Source of the DNA: JBGSKV01 sp041740975
GTDB taxonomy: Bacteria; Bdellovibrionota_B; Oligoflexia; Oligoflexales; JALZUQ01
NCBI GenBank assembly: GCA_041740975.1
Contig: JBGSKV010000092.1
Span: forward strand, 1-50,488
Direction: 5' to 3'
DNA: 50,488 bases
The notes below the pieces were generated by a model. It was not told where the DNA came from. It was given only the letters and a program-made list of their open reading frames with translations, and made no database searches. The translations under genes and the position numbers were made by a program. Shown here piece after piece: positions 26,314 through 34,409 of this stretch. How positions within the stretch are numbered: the stretch's first letter is position 1; each line of letters starts with the position of its first letter.

Positions 26314-27375
26314 TTAGCGAGAAAAGACGGGAAACTGTTCTAGGAATTCTTGCGAACCATCAAAAAAGGTTCGCAAATCATCAATGCGATATTTAAGCAT
26401 GGCCATGCGGTCTAAACCAAAACCAAAAGCAAATCCGGTGTAGCGTTCGCTGTCGTACCCAACCGACTCGAATACGTTCGGATGAATCATGCCGCAGCCA
26501 CCGATCTCGAGCCAGCCTGTGCCTTTACAGACGCGGCAAGACTTGTCTTTGCCAAAGCAAACCATGCAAGACATATCCATTTCAGCCCCGGGCTCTACAA
26601 AGGGGAAATAGCTCGGTCTTACGCGGGTTTGGGCGTTGATTCCGAAGAGTTTTTTGACCCAACTATCAAGAGTGCCTTTGAGGTGTGCGAAGGAAATGCC
26701 TTCGTCGACCATGAAACCTTCAATCTGATGAAACATCGGCGTGTGCGTGGGATCGTTATCGACACGGTACGTTCGTCCCGGCGCGACGATACGCAAAGGC
26801 GGTTTTGTGGACATCATCGCGTGCACTTGCACATTGGAAGTGTGAGTGCGGAGAAATAACTTCTCGGCGCCTTTCAGATAAAAAGTATCCTGCATGTCAC
26901 GCGCCGGGTGATCTTCCGGAATATTCAAAGCCGAGAAATTATAAAAATCGAAATCGATTTCGGGGCCATCGTAAACACTAAAGCCAAGACGGCGGAAAAT
27001 ATCAAGTAGCTCCATGCGGATCAAACTAACGGGATGCAAAGAAGAAGAAAGTTGGGGTTCACTGACGGGCATCGATACGTCTAGCGCGGGACGTTCGAGT
27101 AAAGTTTTCATTTGCCAGGCTTCGGCGGCTATCTTTAGCTGAGAAATCTCTGCTTCGATGTTTTGTTTTAGATCGTTTACGGCCTTGCCAAAAAGAGGAC
27201 GATCGGCTTTGTCCGCGTTTTTAAGCAGTTCCATAAGGCTATTAACTTTGCCTTTGCGTCCTAAAAACTGAATGCGAAGCTCTTCGACCTTCATATGGTC
27301 AGGAGTTTTTTTTAAGGATGATAGTGATGTTAAGAACAAAGATTTGGTTTGTTCTAGTTCTTGTCGAATATCCAT
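26314..27375 (-). CDS. pheS: Phenylalanine-tRNA ligase alpha subunit
   Basis: A 353-residue class II synthetase subunit. An N-terminal coiled coil (residues about 1-90) is followed by the catalytic domain: motif 2 PGRTYRVDNDPTHTPMFHQ with EGFMVDE, and motif 3 GFAFGFGLDRMAMLKY. A CxxC pair set (CMVCFGKDKSCRVC) before GTGWLEIGGCGMIHPNV matches the cysteine-bearing insert of many bacterial PheS proteins and may bind zinc. It is four bases downstream of the aminotransferase gene and nine bases upstream of pheT, so it is in one operon. No leader peptide or T-box is visible in front. Confidence 0.98.
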   Translation of the reverse strand: MDIRQELEQTKSLFLTSLSSLKKTPDHMKVEELRIQFLGRKGKVNSLMELLKNADKADRPLFGKAVNDLKQNIEAEISQLKIAAEAWQMKTLLERPALDVSMPVSEPQLSSSLHPVSLIRMELLDIFRRLGFSVYDGPEIDFDFYNFSALNIPEDHPARDMQDTFYLKGAEKLFLRTHTSNVQVHAMMSTKPPLRIVAPGRTYRVDNDPTHTPMFHQIEGFMVDEGISFAHLKGTLDSWVKKLFGINAQTRVRPSYFPFVEPGAEMDMSCMVCFGKDKSCRVCKGTGWLEIGGCGMIHPNVFESVGYDSERYTGFAFGFGLDRMAMLKYRIDDLRTFFDGSQEFLEQFPVFSR

Positions 27376-27379
27376 TGGC

Positions 27380-28564
27380 TTACGTCATAACCCTTAAGGC
27401 TTCGGCAATTTTTTCGATGCCCGCTTTGAGTAGTTTTTGATCCACGGCATAGCTTAACCTTAAAAAGCCAGGTGTGCCAAATGCTTCACCAGGAACTGCT
27501 GCAATATGATACTCCTCGAGTAACCATTGCGAAAAACCGAGCGAGCTGGATTTGGAAAACATCTTTGATTGCCCAAGTTTTGAGCGAAGATCAATGTAAG
27601 CGTAGAACGCTCCCATCGGTGGAATCATCGGAATGTCGTACTTTTTGAGAAGCTCCACAGCGGTGTCGCGGCGACGTTTCATTTCCGTGATCTCCGCTGT
27701 CATCAATCCTTTGCCTTGTTCGAGCGCGTACTGCGATGCGTCTTCGATAAAACCTGGCAAACAGGTGGACGAGTGGCTTTGGAGTGTGCGCACAATATCC
27801 ATAATAGGCTTCGGCCCAGCGCCGTAACCCACACGCCAGCCCGTCATACAAAATCCCTTAGCGAGGCCGTTAACGAGGATGAGGCGATCGCGCAATGTCG
27901 GGCACAAGTTGAGTGGTGAAACGTGTGGTTTGTCGAAGCTGAGGTATTCGTAAATCTCGTCCGAAATCACCCACCAGTCTTTGGTCAAAATGTATTCGGA
28001 AAGTTTTTTAAGTTGTGCGTCCGTGGGAATAAACCCACTCGGATTGTTTGGATAGTTGATCACCATGCCAACGGTTTTTGGTGTTACGAATGTTTGAATG
28101 AACTGCGGATCGATATTCCCGGCGGGATCATCCAGAAGGGGAAGCTCGATGGCCACTCCACCTGCTGCCTTGATTTGTGCGGCATAACTGACCCAATACG
28201 GTGAAGGTACGAGAACTTCATCACCGTCATTGATCAGCGCCAAGAAAAGATGAAAAAGAATTTCTTTGGATCCGCAACCGACGACAATTTCGTCAGGTTT
28301 ATATTCGAGATTATTTTCGCGTTTGAGTTTTTCGACGATGGCTTTGCGCAGTGGCATGCCTCCGCCGGGCGCCCCGTATTTCGTGCGACCTTTTTTAAGA
28401 CTGGCAATTGCGACGTCTACGATAGCTTGAGGAGTCGGAAAGTCCGGCTCACCAACTGCAAAACTGGTAACAGCAATGCCCTGATCACTGAGAGCTTTGG
28501 CTTTGGTGTTGAGTGCGACGGTTGCGGATGGGTCCACTACGGAAGTGCGAACGGAAAGTTTCAC
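27380..28564 (-). CDS. Class I aminotransferase (aspartate aminotransferase, type 1b)
   Basis: The start is set at GTG 28564, with AAGGAT six bases upstream; a longer frame to 28660 would add 32 unrelated residues. The resulting 394 residues match the family's usual length. Motifs: SFAVGEPDFPTP, TKYGAPGGGMPLR, VINYPNNPSG, WVISDEIYEYL and the PLP-lysine region LAKGFCMTGWRVGYG, where Lys replaces the usual SK context. LRLSYA is the C-terminal Arg-containing motif. It should transaminate aspartate/oxaloacetate with glutamate/2-oxoglutarate; prephenate or aromatic activity is possible in this subgroup. It is first in the operon with pheS-pheT. Confidence 0.88.
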   Translation of the reverse strand: MKLSVRTSVVDPSATVALNTKAKALSDQGIAVTSFAVGEPDFPTPQAIVDVAIASLKKGRTKYGAPGGGMPLRKAIVEKLKRENNLEYKPDEIVVGCGSKEILFHLFLALINDGDEVLVPSPYWVSYAAQIKAAGGVAIELPLLDDPAGNIDPQFIQTFVTPKTVGMVINYPNNPSGFIPTDAQLKKLSEYILTKDWWVISDEIYEYLSFDKPHVSPLNLCPTLRDRLILVNGLAKGFCMTGWRVGYGAGPKPIMDIVRTLQSHSSTCLPGFIEDASQYALEQGKGLMTAEITEMKRRRDTAVELLKKYDIPMIPPMGAFYAYIDLRSKLGQSKMFSKSSSLGFSQWLLEEYHIAAVPGEAFGTPGFLRLSYAVDQKLLKAGIEKIAEALRVMT

Positions 28565-28765
28565 AATGATATCCTTATTTTGGTTATCCTGAGTCGCTCT
28601 CCCTCGCTCTTTCCTCACCGGTTCGGAAAGACACGTCGGCAGACACTGAAGGATCTCCATCGAGGAGATGTTTCGCTTCGCTCAACATGACGAAGCTTCG
28701 CGCCCAGGCGACATCGAATTTTTTAAATATTACATTTTTTGTATGGAGAAACGACGAAAAAAGTG
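28565..28765. other. Gene-free stretch upstream of the aminotransferase, REP-like tract
   Basis: No gene. A hairpin ATCTCC-atcga-GGAGAT (28652-28668) is followed by TTCGCTTCGCTCAACATGACG (28671-28691, quoted here in part as CGCTTCGCTCAACATGACG), a tract of the kind seen in REP elements. An AT-rich stretch (28717-28741) follows and could hold a promoter for the RNA candidate. Confidence 0.4.
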
Positions 28766-28908
28766 AGGTAGGGTGGTGCAATGGCAAGACTTCTGACTGG
28801 CAAAGGGAACCCACCACTAAAAGGTGGGTGTTTTCCGCTGACGCTTCAGGCTTCCCCCAATCGCTCGAGGCGGGGGGCATGCACACCACGGCAGGATCAA
28901 ACTCCCTA
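28766..28908 (+). ncRNA. Structured RNA candidate, possibly 6S-like
   Basis: No supported protein covers this gap, yet it folds well. A closing stem pairs TAGGG (28769-28773) with CCCTA (28904-28908) and continues with TGGTG against CACCA (28884-28888). An inner hairpin has CCCACC-actaaaa-GGTGGG (28810-28828) with an outer GGAA/TTCC. A third stem is CCCCC (28854-28858) with GGGGG (28872-28877), bordered by GC pairs. The long rod with a central open region and length near 140 bases recalls 6S RNA, but I cannot confirm the conserved bubble sequence. A second short hairpin (TGCATcggttcc..) follows to 28940. The neighbours (aminotransferase, rsmI) are no guide. It could also be a different RNA or a mobile palindrome. 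Confidence 0.45.
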
Positions 28909-29107
28909 AAGTATATGCATCGGTTCCTGCGCTGCAAAAGTCCCACTAAAAAGTGAACCATTACAGTCACCCTAATTCTTATCCTAGCATAAATTGCCGA
29001 TATGAATAGTGCTGTGGTAATAATATTTTCCTGCAAGCGGAATGTCGTAAAAACGTAATCTTATGGACGATTTCAAGCTTTGTTAGATGTTTTAGGAGTG
29101 TGCAGTT

Positions 29108-29932
29108 TTGGAATTGTTTGTTGTCGCAACACCTATTGGAAACCTTGGCGACGCATCGGAACGTCTGCGTGCCTGTTTGGAGCAGGTTGATGTCGTGGCC
29201 GCCGAAGATACGCGCCGCGCGCATCATCTGTATGAATGTTTGAAAATCAAAGCACCCAAAATCATAAATTATTTTGATCATAACGAAGCGGTGAGTTCCG
29301 AAGGAATCATCCAGCTATTAAAACAAGGCAAAAAAGTTGCGCTTGTCTCGGACGCGGGTACGCCTTGTATAAGTGACCCCGGTTATCGCGTGGTCGCCGC
29401 TGCCCACGCGGCTGGAGTAAAAGTCACACCGATACCTGGTCCATCGGCTTTGATTACGATCATTCAATCTTCTGGTTTGCCGTCGGATTGTTTTACCTTC
29501 GTTGGTTTTTTGCCGCGAACTTCCGAGGCGCGCGCAAAAGAGTTTGCGAAGTGGAAAAACTTTCCCGGAAGTGTCGTTTTTTTTGAAACGGCTCCCCGAA
29601 TTTTGGATGCGTTTGAAGATTTGAGAAACCAATTTCCGGACGCACTTTGTGCTTTAGGTAGAGAATTAACGAAGATGCATGAAGAGATCGTGCAAAAGAC
29701 GGTTTCCGAGATGACAACTTGGTTGGGAGCGCGGGAAACCTTGAAAGGTGAGTTTGCAGTGATGATCGACTTGAGATCTTACCGTAAAACCACCTGGTCT
29801 GAAGAAGAAGTCGACTCGGAAATACAGCGCCTCGTATCTGAAGAAGTTTCGACAAAAGACATTGTTAGCCAGTTAGAGACTTCCGGGTGGGCGAAAGATC
29901 AAATCTACAAAAAAGCCCTAAAATTTAAATAG
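29108..29932 (+). CDS. rsmI: 16S rRNA (cytidine-2'-O)-methyltransferase RsmI
   Basis: A 274-residue tetrapyrrole-methylase-fold enzyme that 2'-O-methylates C1402 of 16S rRNA using S-adenosylmethionine. Motifs: FVVATPIGNLGDASERL at the N-terminus, VAAEDTRRAHHLYECL, the ALVSDAGTPCISDPGYRVV loop, PIPGPSALITIIQSSGLP, FTFVGFLPR, and GRELTKMHEEI. The start is a TTG at 29108 preceded by AGGAG; the first ATG downstream would cut off the catalytic domain. The stop codon lies in the left inverted repeat of the RAYT element, so the last residues (KFK) are encoded by the element's edge. Single gene here, convergent with the exported membrane protein across the element. Confidence 0.96.
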   Translation: MELFVVATPIGNLGDASERLRACLEQVDVVAAEDTRRAHHLYECLKIKAPKIINYFDHNEAVSSEGIIQLLKQGKKVALVSDAGTPCISDPGYRVVAAAHAAGVKVTPIPGPSALITIIQSSGLPSDCFTFVGFLPRTSEARAKEFAKWKNFPGSVVFFETAPRILDAFEDLRNQFPDALCALGRELTKMHEEIVQKTVSEMTTWLGARETLKGEFAVMIDLRSYRKTTWSEEEVDSEIQRLVSEEVSTKDIVSQLETSGWAKDQIYKKALKFK

Positions 29933-30632
29933 GGTCCACCCGACCATTTCCGATTTAAATTAGTTGCAAATGTCAGTCCACGAAATTCAGTCCTGATGTT
30001 AATTTGATTCTTATGGCTAGACTTCCAAGAATCATAATTCCAAATATTCCCCACCATGTGACCCAGCGAGGCAATCGTCGGCAACAGACATTCTTCGATG
30101 ATTTCGACTATCTGTTCTACCTGCGAAATCTTAGGGATCTTAGTGTGAGTACTGGCGTTGAAGTTGTTGCATACTGCCTGATGCCAAATCATATTCATTT
30201 AGTTTTAACCCCTCCTTCAAGAGAGGCCTTAATTTCGCTAGTTTCAGAATTGCATCAACATTACACAAGATATATAAACTTCAAGATGAATTGGCGCGGG
30301 CATTTTTGGCAAGGTAGGTTTTTTTCGGTTCCTCTGAGTGAGCAGCATTTCGAAAGGTGCGTATATTATGTCGAGCAGAATCCGATTCGAGCCAATATTA
30401 TAACCTCAGGTGAAAAATACAGGTGGAGTAGTAACTTCGCAAATATTAGAGGTTTCAGTCAGGTTGATTTGGATTTCTCTGAAATAAGAAAGATGACCAA
30501 GACTGGTCGGCCTCTCGGTAGTGAAAGGTTTCTCAGAATGGTGACCGATTTATCAGGATTTGATCCGAGACCCAAGCCCAAAGGTAGAAGGCCAAAAGAA
30601 ATCGGAAATGGTCGGGTGGACCCTATTTAAAT
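29923..30632 (+). mobile_element. RAYT element bounded by 34-bp perfect inverted repeats
   Basis: The left end (29923-29956) and the right end (30599-30632) are exact inverted copies: ATTTAAATAGGGTCCACC at the outer edge, then CGACCATTTCCGATTT. The outermost eight bases, ATTTAAAT, are themselves palindromic, so they could equally be a direct duplication of target sequence with 26-bp repeats inside. The only gene inside is a Y1 transposase. The stop codons of rsmI (29930-29932), of the transposase (30628-30630) and of the minus-strand membrane protein (30623-30625) all lie in the two end repeats. Total length is 710 bases. Confidence 0.85.
30013..30630 (+). CDS. REP-associated tyrosine transposase (RAYT, Y1_Tnp family)
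   Basis: The start at ATG 30013 yields MARLPRIIIPNIPHHVTQRG, the usual RAYT beginning; a TTG at 30004 is less likely. The 205-residue protein has the HUH pair in LMPNHIHLVL (His60, His62), the helix HQHYTRYINFK, the RGHFWQGRFFS strand and the catalytic tyrosine in CVYYVEQNPIRANI. The expected active-site set is intact, so it may still nick single-stranded DNA. The last residues (GNGRVDPI) are encoded by the right end repeat. RAYTs mobilise or maintain short palindromic repeats; candidates are the inverted repeats in this window, although their sequences differ from this element's ends. Confidence 0.92.
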   Translation: MARLPRIIIPNIPHHVTQRGNRRQQTFFDDFDYLFYLRNLRDLSVSTGVEVVAYCLMPNHIHLVLTPPSREALISLVSELHQHYTRYINFKMNWRGHFWQGRFFSVPLSEQHFERCVYYVEQNPIRANIITSGEKYRWSSNFANIRGFSQVDLDFSEIRKMTKTGRPLGSERFLRMVTDLSGFDPRPKPKGRRPKEIGNGRVDPI

Positions 30633-31990
30633 ATGCTGCTACAAGTGGACGCGATACCATCTCGAACATAAGCGGCTTGGTTTTTTATTTTTTGCCATAT
30701 GCTACCCACTGATGTTTGCTTGATCCATAAAACCGAACCAGCCACGAGCATACCTACACTAACAAGCGCACTAGAGCTGATATCAGTTGCGCCGTTAAAC
30801 TGGAGTAGTTCTGGCAAGGGAATATTAAGAGATGAGGGTAAGCGTCCAAGTAGGATCGCGGCATTGGCACCTTGAGTTATCGAAAAATTGACAGCTTCCA
30901 TAACAGCAAGTTGGCGTCTATCACTGTCAAAGCCCTTCTTTGGCCCGACCGCTTTTAGATATTCCATCAGGGGCAAAGTCGAGGTGATGTAGACACCAGA
31001 ATCTTTCAGCGTTCTGGTGAGAAATTCTTGCCAATAACTTAAACTAGCTTCAAAGCCCGGTTGGGTTCCCGTTATTGCGCCAATGCTATTGACCATGCCG
31101 ACGAAAGCCAGACAAACGACAAAACGTTTGAGCCAAGTATTGGCCATGCCACTGGCGCCTGAGTTCTTATCGCCGGTCAATCTGTAAGGATTGAAAGCCT
31201 TGTCGCTGATCCAGTCGGAGTACCATTTGATTTTTAACTGAATAGCGCCTTCAAATCCACCGACGCCTAGACCTGTAAGAATAGACCAAGCAGGAGAAAT
31301 TCCTCCTTCAGATCCTATCAACTGAACGATGTTCTGGTGTTCGAGCCCTGCGGCAATAGCCCCGCCACCGACCGCGGTAATGATAGTGAAATACAGGTTA
31401 CGCTTCGTGGTGCCCAAAAAATTGGAGATCTTTTCGTCTAGGGGGACTTTGATTTTTTTGAGTTCGGCGTTTTGGTCGGAAATGGCGTCTTGTAAAACTT
31501 TGTGGACTGCTGTTTGCGGGGAAGGATGGGCCGCACTGACATCAGCCGTAATATTCAAGGTGCCGTTTTCCGACGGCGCAATATCAAACGTTGTCGTGTC
31601 GAGGGCGGTTGACACTTCGATCGGGCTGCCAACTTTGGCAGGACTTAGAGATAAAACTTCTAAATGGTAGCCGTCTTTAAGATCGCTATCAATTTCTGCG
31701 AGGCGGTTCTTAATATGACTCGCCACGTTCTCCAGCATTTCCGCAGTGGCATTCGCCGTGACGGTGATCTGTTCGAATTCGACGGAACCCGATGCGTTGG
31801 GATTTTCAGGATTCGATGAGACTTTAACGACGGTAGGGTCGGTTACTTCGGATTCGGAATGAGATGTAGCGTCTGACTTTTCGTACGCTGACGCATTGAC
31901 TCCCACTGCCGGCACCGCCATGGCCAACTGGCCAAGGGACATTTGCGTCGCGAGGATGATAGCCAGGTATTTTTTAAGGCAATCAGACAC
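30623..31990 (-). CDS. Exported membrane protein of unknown function, 455 aa
   Basis: The start is placed at GTG 31990 with GAGG nine bases upstream; the upstream ATG (32032) has no ribosome binding site. The signal peptide is residues 1-24 (AIILATQMSLGQLAMA-V). Residues about 40-210 form a soluble periplasmic part (VEFEQITVTANATAEMLENV). The C-terminal half has several hydrophobic stretches (ITAVGGGAIAAGLEH, FVVCLAFVGMVNSIGAI, ALVSVGMLVAGSVLWI) suggesting three to five membrane segments. No family recognised. The stop codon TAG lies inside the right end of the RAYT element, so the native C-terminus may have been changed. It is alone on its strand, downstream of the band-7 terminator. Confidence 0.7.
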   Translation of the reverse strand: MSDCLKKYLAIILATQMSLGQLAMAVPAVGVNASAYEKSDATSHSESEVTDPTVVKVSSNPENPNASGSVEFEQITVTANATAEMLENVASHIKNRLAEIDSDLKDGYHLEVLSLSPAKVGSPIEVSTALDTTTFDIAPSENGTLNITADVSAAHPSPQTAVHKVLQDAISDQNAELKKIKVPLDEKISNFLGTTKRNLYFTIITAVGGGAIAAGLEHQNIVQLIGSEGGISPAWSILTGLGVGGFEGAIQLKIKWYSDWISDKAFNPYRLTGDKNSGASGMANTWLKRFVVCLAFVGMVNSIGAITGTQPGFEASLSYWQEFLTRTLKDSGVYITSTLPLMEYLKAVGPKKGFDSDRRQLAVMEAVNFSITQGANAAILLGRLPSSLNIPLPELLQFNGATDISSSALVSVGMLVAGSVLWIKQTSVGSIWQKIKNQAAYVRDGIASTCSSIFK

Positions 31991-32074
31991 AGTTTGGAAC
32001 CTCAACGTGAGTATTGTTGAGATGTATAACATTAGTTGGCTATTCAGCCAAATAATTTTTTTAAATAAATAAAA

Positions 32075-32101
32075 ACCCTTAAGTTATGAAGGCTTAAGGG
32101 T
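32075..32101 (-). terminator. Rho-independent terminator of the nfeD/band-7 operon
   Basis: On the minus strand ACCCTTAAG and CTTAAGGGT form a 9-bp stem with a 9-base loop followed by TTTTATTTATTTAAAAAAA, 35 bases after the band-7 stop codon. Confidence 0.85.
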
Positions 32102-32135
32102 GCTGGTGGGGTAGAGATCGCTTTTGAAGAAAAGG

Positions 32136-32885
32136 TTACTTTTTTGCGATGGCCTTAAACGCTTCAAGGATTTCCATCGGAATCGGAAAGACTATCGTGG
32201 AGCTATTTTCGGTCGCGATATCTTGCAAGGTTTGCATGTATCGAAGTTGAAGCGACATTGGATTTTGTGCCATGAGTTGCGCTGCTTCCGTGAGTTTTTG
32301 TGAAGCTTGAAGTTCACCTTCGGCGGCAATGACCTTACCGCGACGTTCCCGTTCGGCTTCCGCTTCTTTTGCCATGGCTCTCTGCATGCTTGCCGGCAAA
32401 TCGACGTGCTTGAGTTCAACGCTTGTTACTTTGATGCCCCAAGCGTCGGTGTTTTCGTCCAGTATAGTTTGAATTCGCTCGTTGATTTTTTCACGGGCAG
32501 CCAAAATTTCGTCGAGTGAGCTTTCGCCGAGAACGGAACGTAAATGGGTTTGCGCCAATTGACTCGTTGCGTACATATAATTTTCGATATTCACGATGGC
32601 GCGAATAGGATCAACGACTCGTAAATACACTACCGCATTGACTTTCAAACTAATGTTGTCTCGGCTGATAACATCTTGTGGTGCGATGTCCAGCGTAATA
32701 ATTTGTGTGGAGACGCGAACCATGCGGTCGACACCAGGAATCAAAAATATAAGTCCGGGACCCTTTGGTTCTGGCAATACTCGGCCAAGGCGGAAAACAA
32801 CGCCTCTCTCGTATTCATTCAAAATTCGAATCATTGTTGATGCGATAATAAATAGAACGATGCCCAAGCCAATTAGGAAACTCAT
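32136..32885 (-). CDS. SPFH/band-7 membrane protein (slipin/stomatin type)
   Basis: The start is the ATG at 32885 with GAGGAG upstream; the longer frame to 32981 is rejected. The 249-residue protein has one N-terminal membrane anchor (IGLGIVLFIIASTMIRIL), then a band-7 domain: EYERGVVFRLGRVLPEPKGPG, RVSTQIITLDIAPQDVISRDN, RVVDPIRAIVNIENY and EINERIQ-type helix, VTSVELKHVDLPASMQRAM. The C-terminal helix AEAERERRGKVIAAEGELQA is the oligomerising coiled coil. It lies 67 bases downstream of nfeD, the classical pairing; slipin-NfeD pairs are thought to act on membrane microdomains and protease targeting. Confidence 0.93.
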   Translation of the reverse strand: MSFLIGLGIVLFIIASTMIRILNEYERGVVFRLGRVLPEPKGPGLIFLIPGVDRMVRVSTQIITLDIAPQDVISRDNISLKVNAVVYLRVVDPIRAIVNIENYMYATSQLAQTHLRSVLGESSLDEILAAREKINERIQTILDENTDAWGIKVTSVELKHVDLPASMQRAMAKEAEAERERRGKVIAAEGELQASQKLTEAAQLMAQNPMSLQLRYMQTLQDIATENSSTIVFPIPMEILEAFKAIAKK

Positions 32886-32952
32886 TTTGAAACTCCTCAA
32901 TTCTTTAAATAAAAGATTTCGCTCTTCGAGCGAAGTCGCGGCGCCGCTGATC

Positions 32953-34278
32953 CTAGTCGACCTGAAGTGTTTTGACAACAAGCTCCAGATTGTTTTGGCT
33001 GATCACGACAATATCGCTACCTTGCAATGGTGATGACCCATCTAACGTGGAGGCTGCCCATATTTCCCCCGTGACTTTGACTTGGCCTTTACCTTTCACA
33101 AAATCCGATAAAACCGTGCCTTTGGCTGCCAAAAGAAGTTTTTCGCCGGAGAGGACTTTGCTTTGCATGGCTTTGTATACGGCGCGGACGACCAAAAATA
33201 TAAACGCCAAAATAAAAAGAGACATAGGAAGTATGGTCTTCAAAATGGAAACTTGAAGGCCATCAATTCCGTTGGGATCGACGAGAAAAATGGAACCAAT
33301 CACAAAAGCGATAAATCCGCCTATACCCAAGGCACCCAAACTGGCGACATAGATTTCGGCAAACATCATCACAACACCTGCCAGCACTAGGCCGGCCGCT
33401 CCATAACTCACGGGTAGGACAGATGTGCCAATCAAAGCAAGAATCATACAAATGGCACCAGCAACGCCCGGAAAAATAACGCCGGGATGCGTCAATTCAA
33501 ATCCGAGGCCAATCAGTCCGGCAATGTAAAATAAATAGAAAAGATTGGGATTGGAAACGATAGAGAGAAGAATTTGTCTAAGAGACGGTTCATGAGTGGT
33601 CCACTCGATATTATCGGTGTGAAGTACAACCGTATCTCTTTCATTGAGCTTAATACTGCGCCGATTGAGTTTTTCCATCAACTCCTTGCGATTTGAAGCC
33701 GTGAGATCAGATATTTTTTGGGCGAGGGCTTCGTCGTCGGTAATCGAAGCGGCGTTGGTCACAAATGACTTCGCCAATTCAACATTGCGACCTCGCGTTT
33801 TGGCGAGGGTTTCGACGAATGCTGAGGTATCGTTGAGGACTTTGCGATGCATGTCGCTATTGTCATCTTTGCCGCCTTCAATATTTTTGCCAGTCGATTG
33901 AACGGGAGTGGCGGCGCCAATGATCGTTCCGGGAGCCATCGCGATAATGGGAGTGGAAAGCGCCAAAATGGCGGCCGCACTAGTGGCGCTAGAGCCCGAT
34001 GGTCCAACCCATGCGATGATGGGGATTTTGGAAGCCAGTATAGACTTCACCATGGCTTTTGTTGAGGTTAGAGAGCCGCCGGGACAGTCTATCTTAAGTA
34101 GAATTCCGCTAAAACCTTCGGAATATGCGCGCTCAATCGCTTTGTTGAGAATGTCTTCCGATGCAACTCCCACAGATTCCAATTCGACTTCAAGCCATTT
34201 GGTTTGTTGTGCCCATGCGGAAGATGCAAGTCCAAGAAAAAACCAGATCCATGTCACGAATTTTAAATGTGATGCCAA
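32953..34278 (-). CDS. nfeD: NfeD-family membrane protein with ClpP-like serine protease domain
   Basis: A 441-residue long-form NfeD. A signal peptide (FFLGLASSAWAQ, cleavage near residue 23) precedes a ClpP-class domain (about 28-215): GILLKIDCPGGSLTSTKAMV, PIIAWVGPSGSSATSAAAIL with the nucleophile Ser, and IIAMAPGTIIGAATPV. Four or five membrane helices follow (about 230-370), then the C-terminal OB-fold NfeD domain (GTVLSDFVKGKGQVKVTGEI, residues about 385-440). The partner band-7 gene is 67 bases downstream. It probably cleaves hydrophobic or unfolded membrane segments. ATG at 34278, preceded by AGGAG. Confidence 0.94.
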   Translation of the reverse strand: MASHLKFVTWIWFFLGLASSAWAQQTKWLEVELESVGVASEDILNKAIERAYSEGFSGILLKIDCPGGSLTSTKAMVKSILASKIPIIAWVGPSGSSATSAAAILALSTPIIAMAPGTIIGAATPVQSTGKNIEGGKDDNSDMHRKVLNDTSAFVETLAKTRGRNVELAKSFVTNAASITDDEALAQKISDLTASNRKELMEKLNRRSIKLNERDTVVLHTDNIEWTTHEPSLRQILLSIVSNPNLFYLFYIAGLIGLGFELTHPGVIFPGVAGAICMILALIGTSVLPVSYGAAGLVLAGVVMMFAEIYVASLGALGIGGFIAFVIGSIFLVDPNGIDGLQVSILKTILPMSLFILAFIFLVVRAVYKAMQSKVLSGEKLLLAAKGTVLSDFVKGKGQVKVTGEIWAASTLDGSSPLQGSDIVVISQNNLELVVKTLQVD

Positions 34279-34409
34279 TGTGCATTTCTCCTGAAAAAAG
34301 GCAGTGACTGCTATTTGAGCGCGTCATTTCTGCTAGCTTCCAGTTAACCTAAGTAAAGTTTTTATGCTATCTTTAAGCTTTCGTGCCGATACTTTAGCAA
34401 GGAATGACC

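Noticed and set aside
28584..29036. 150-codon minus-strand frame in the gap before rsmI
   Set aside because: It crosses the REP-like tract and the structured RNA candidate, has no ribosome binding site and looks random in composition.
29905..30198. Minus-strand frame over the start of the RAYT gene
   Set aside because: It is the complement of conserved RAYT codons and spans the left end repeat; no independent support.
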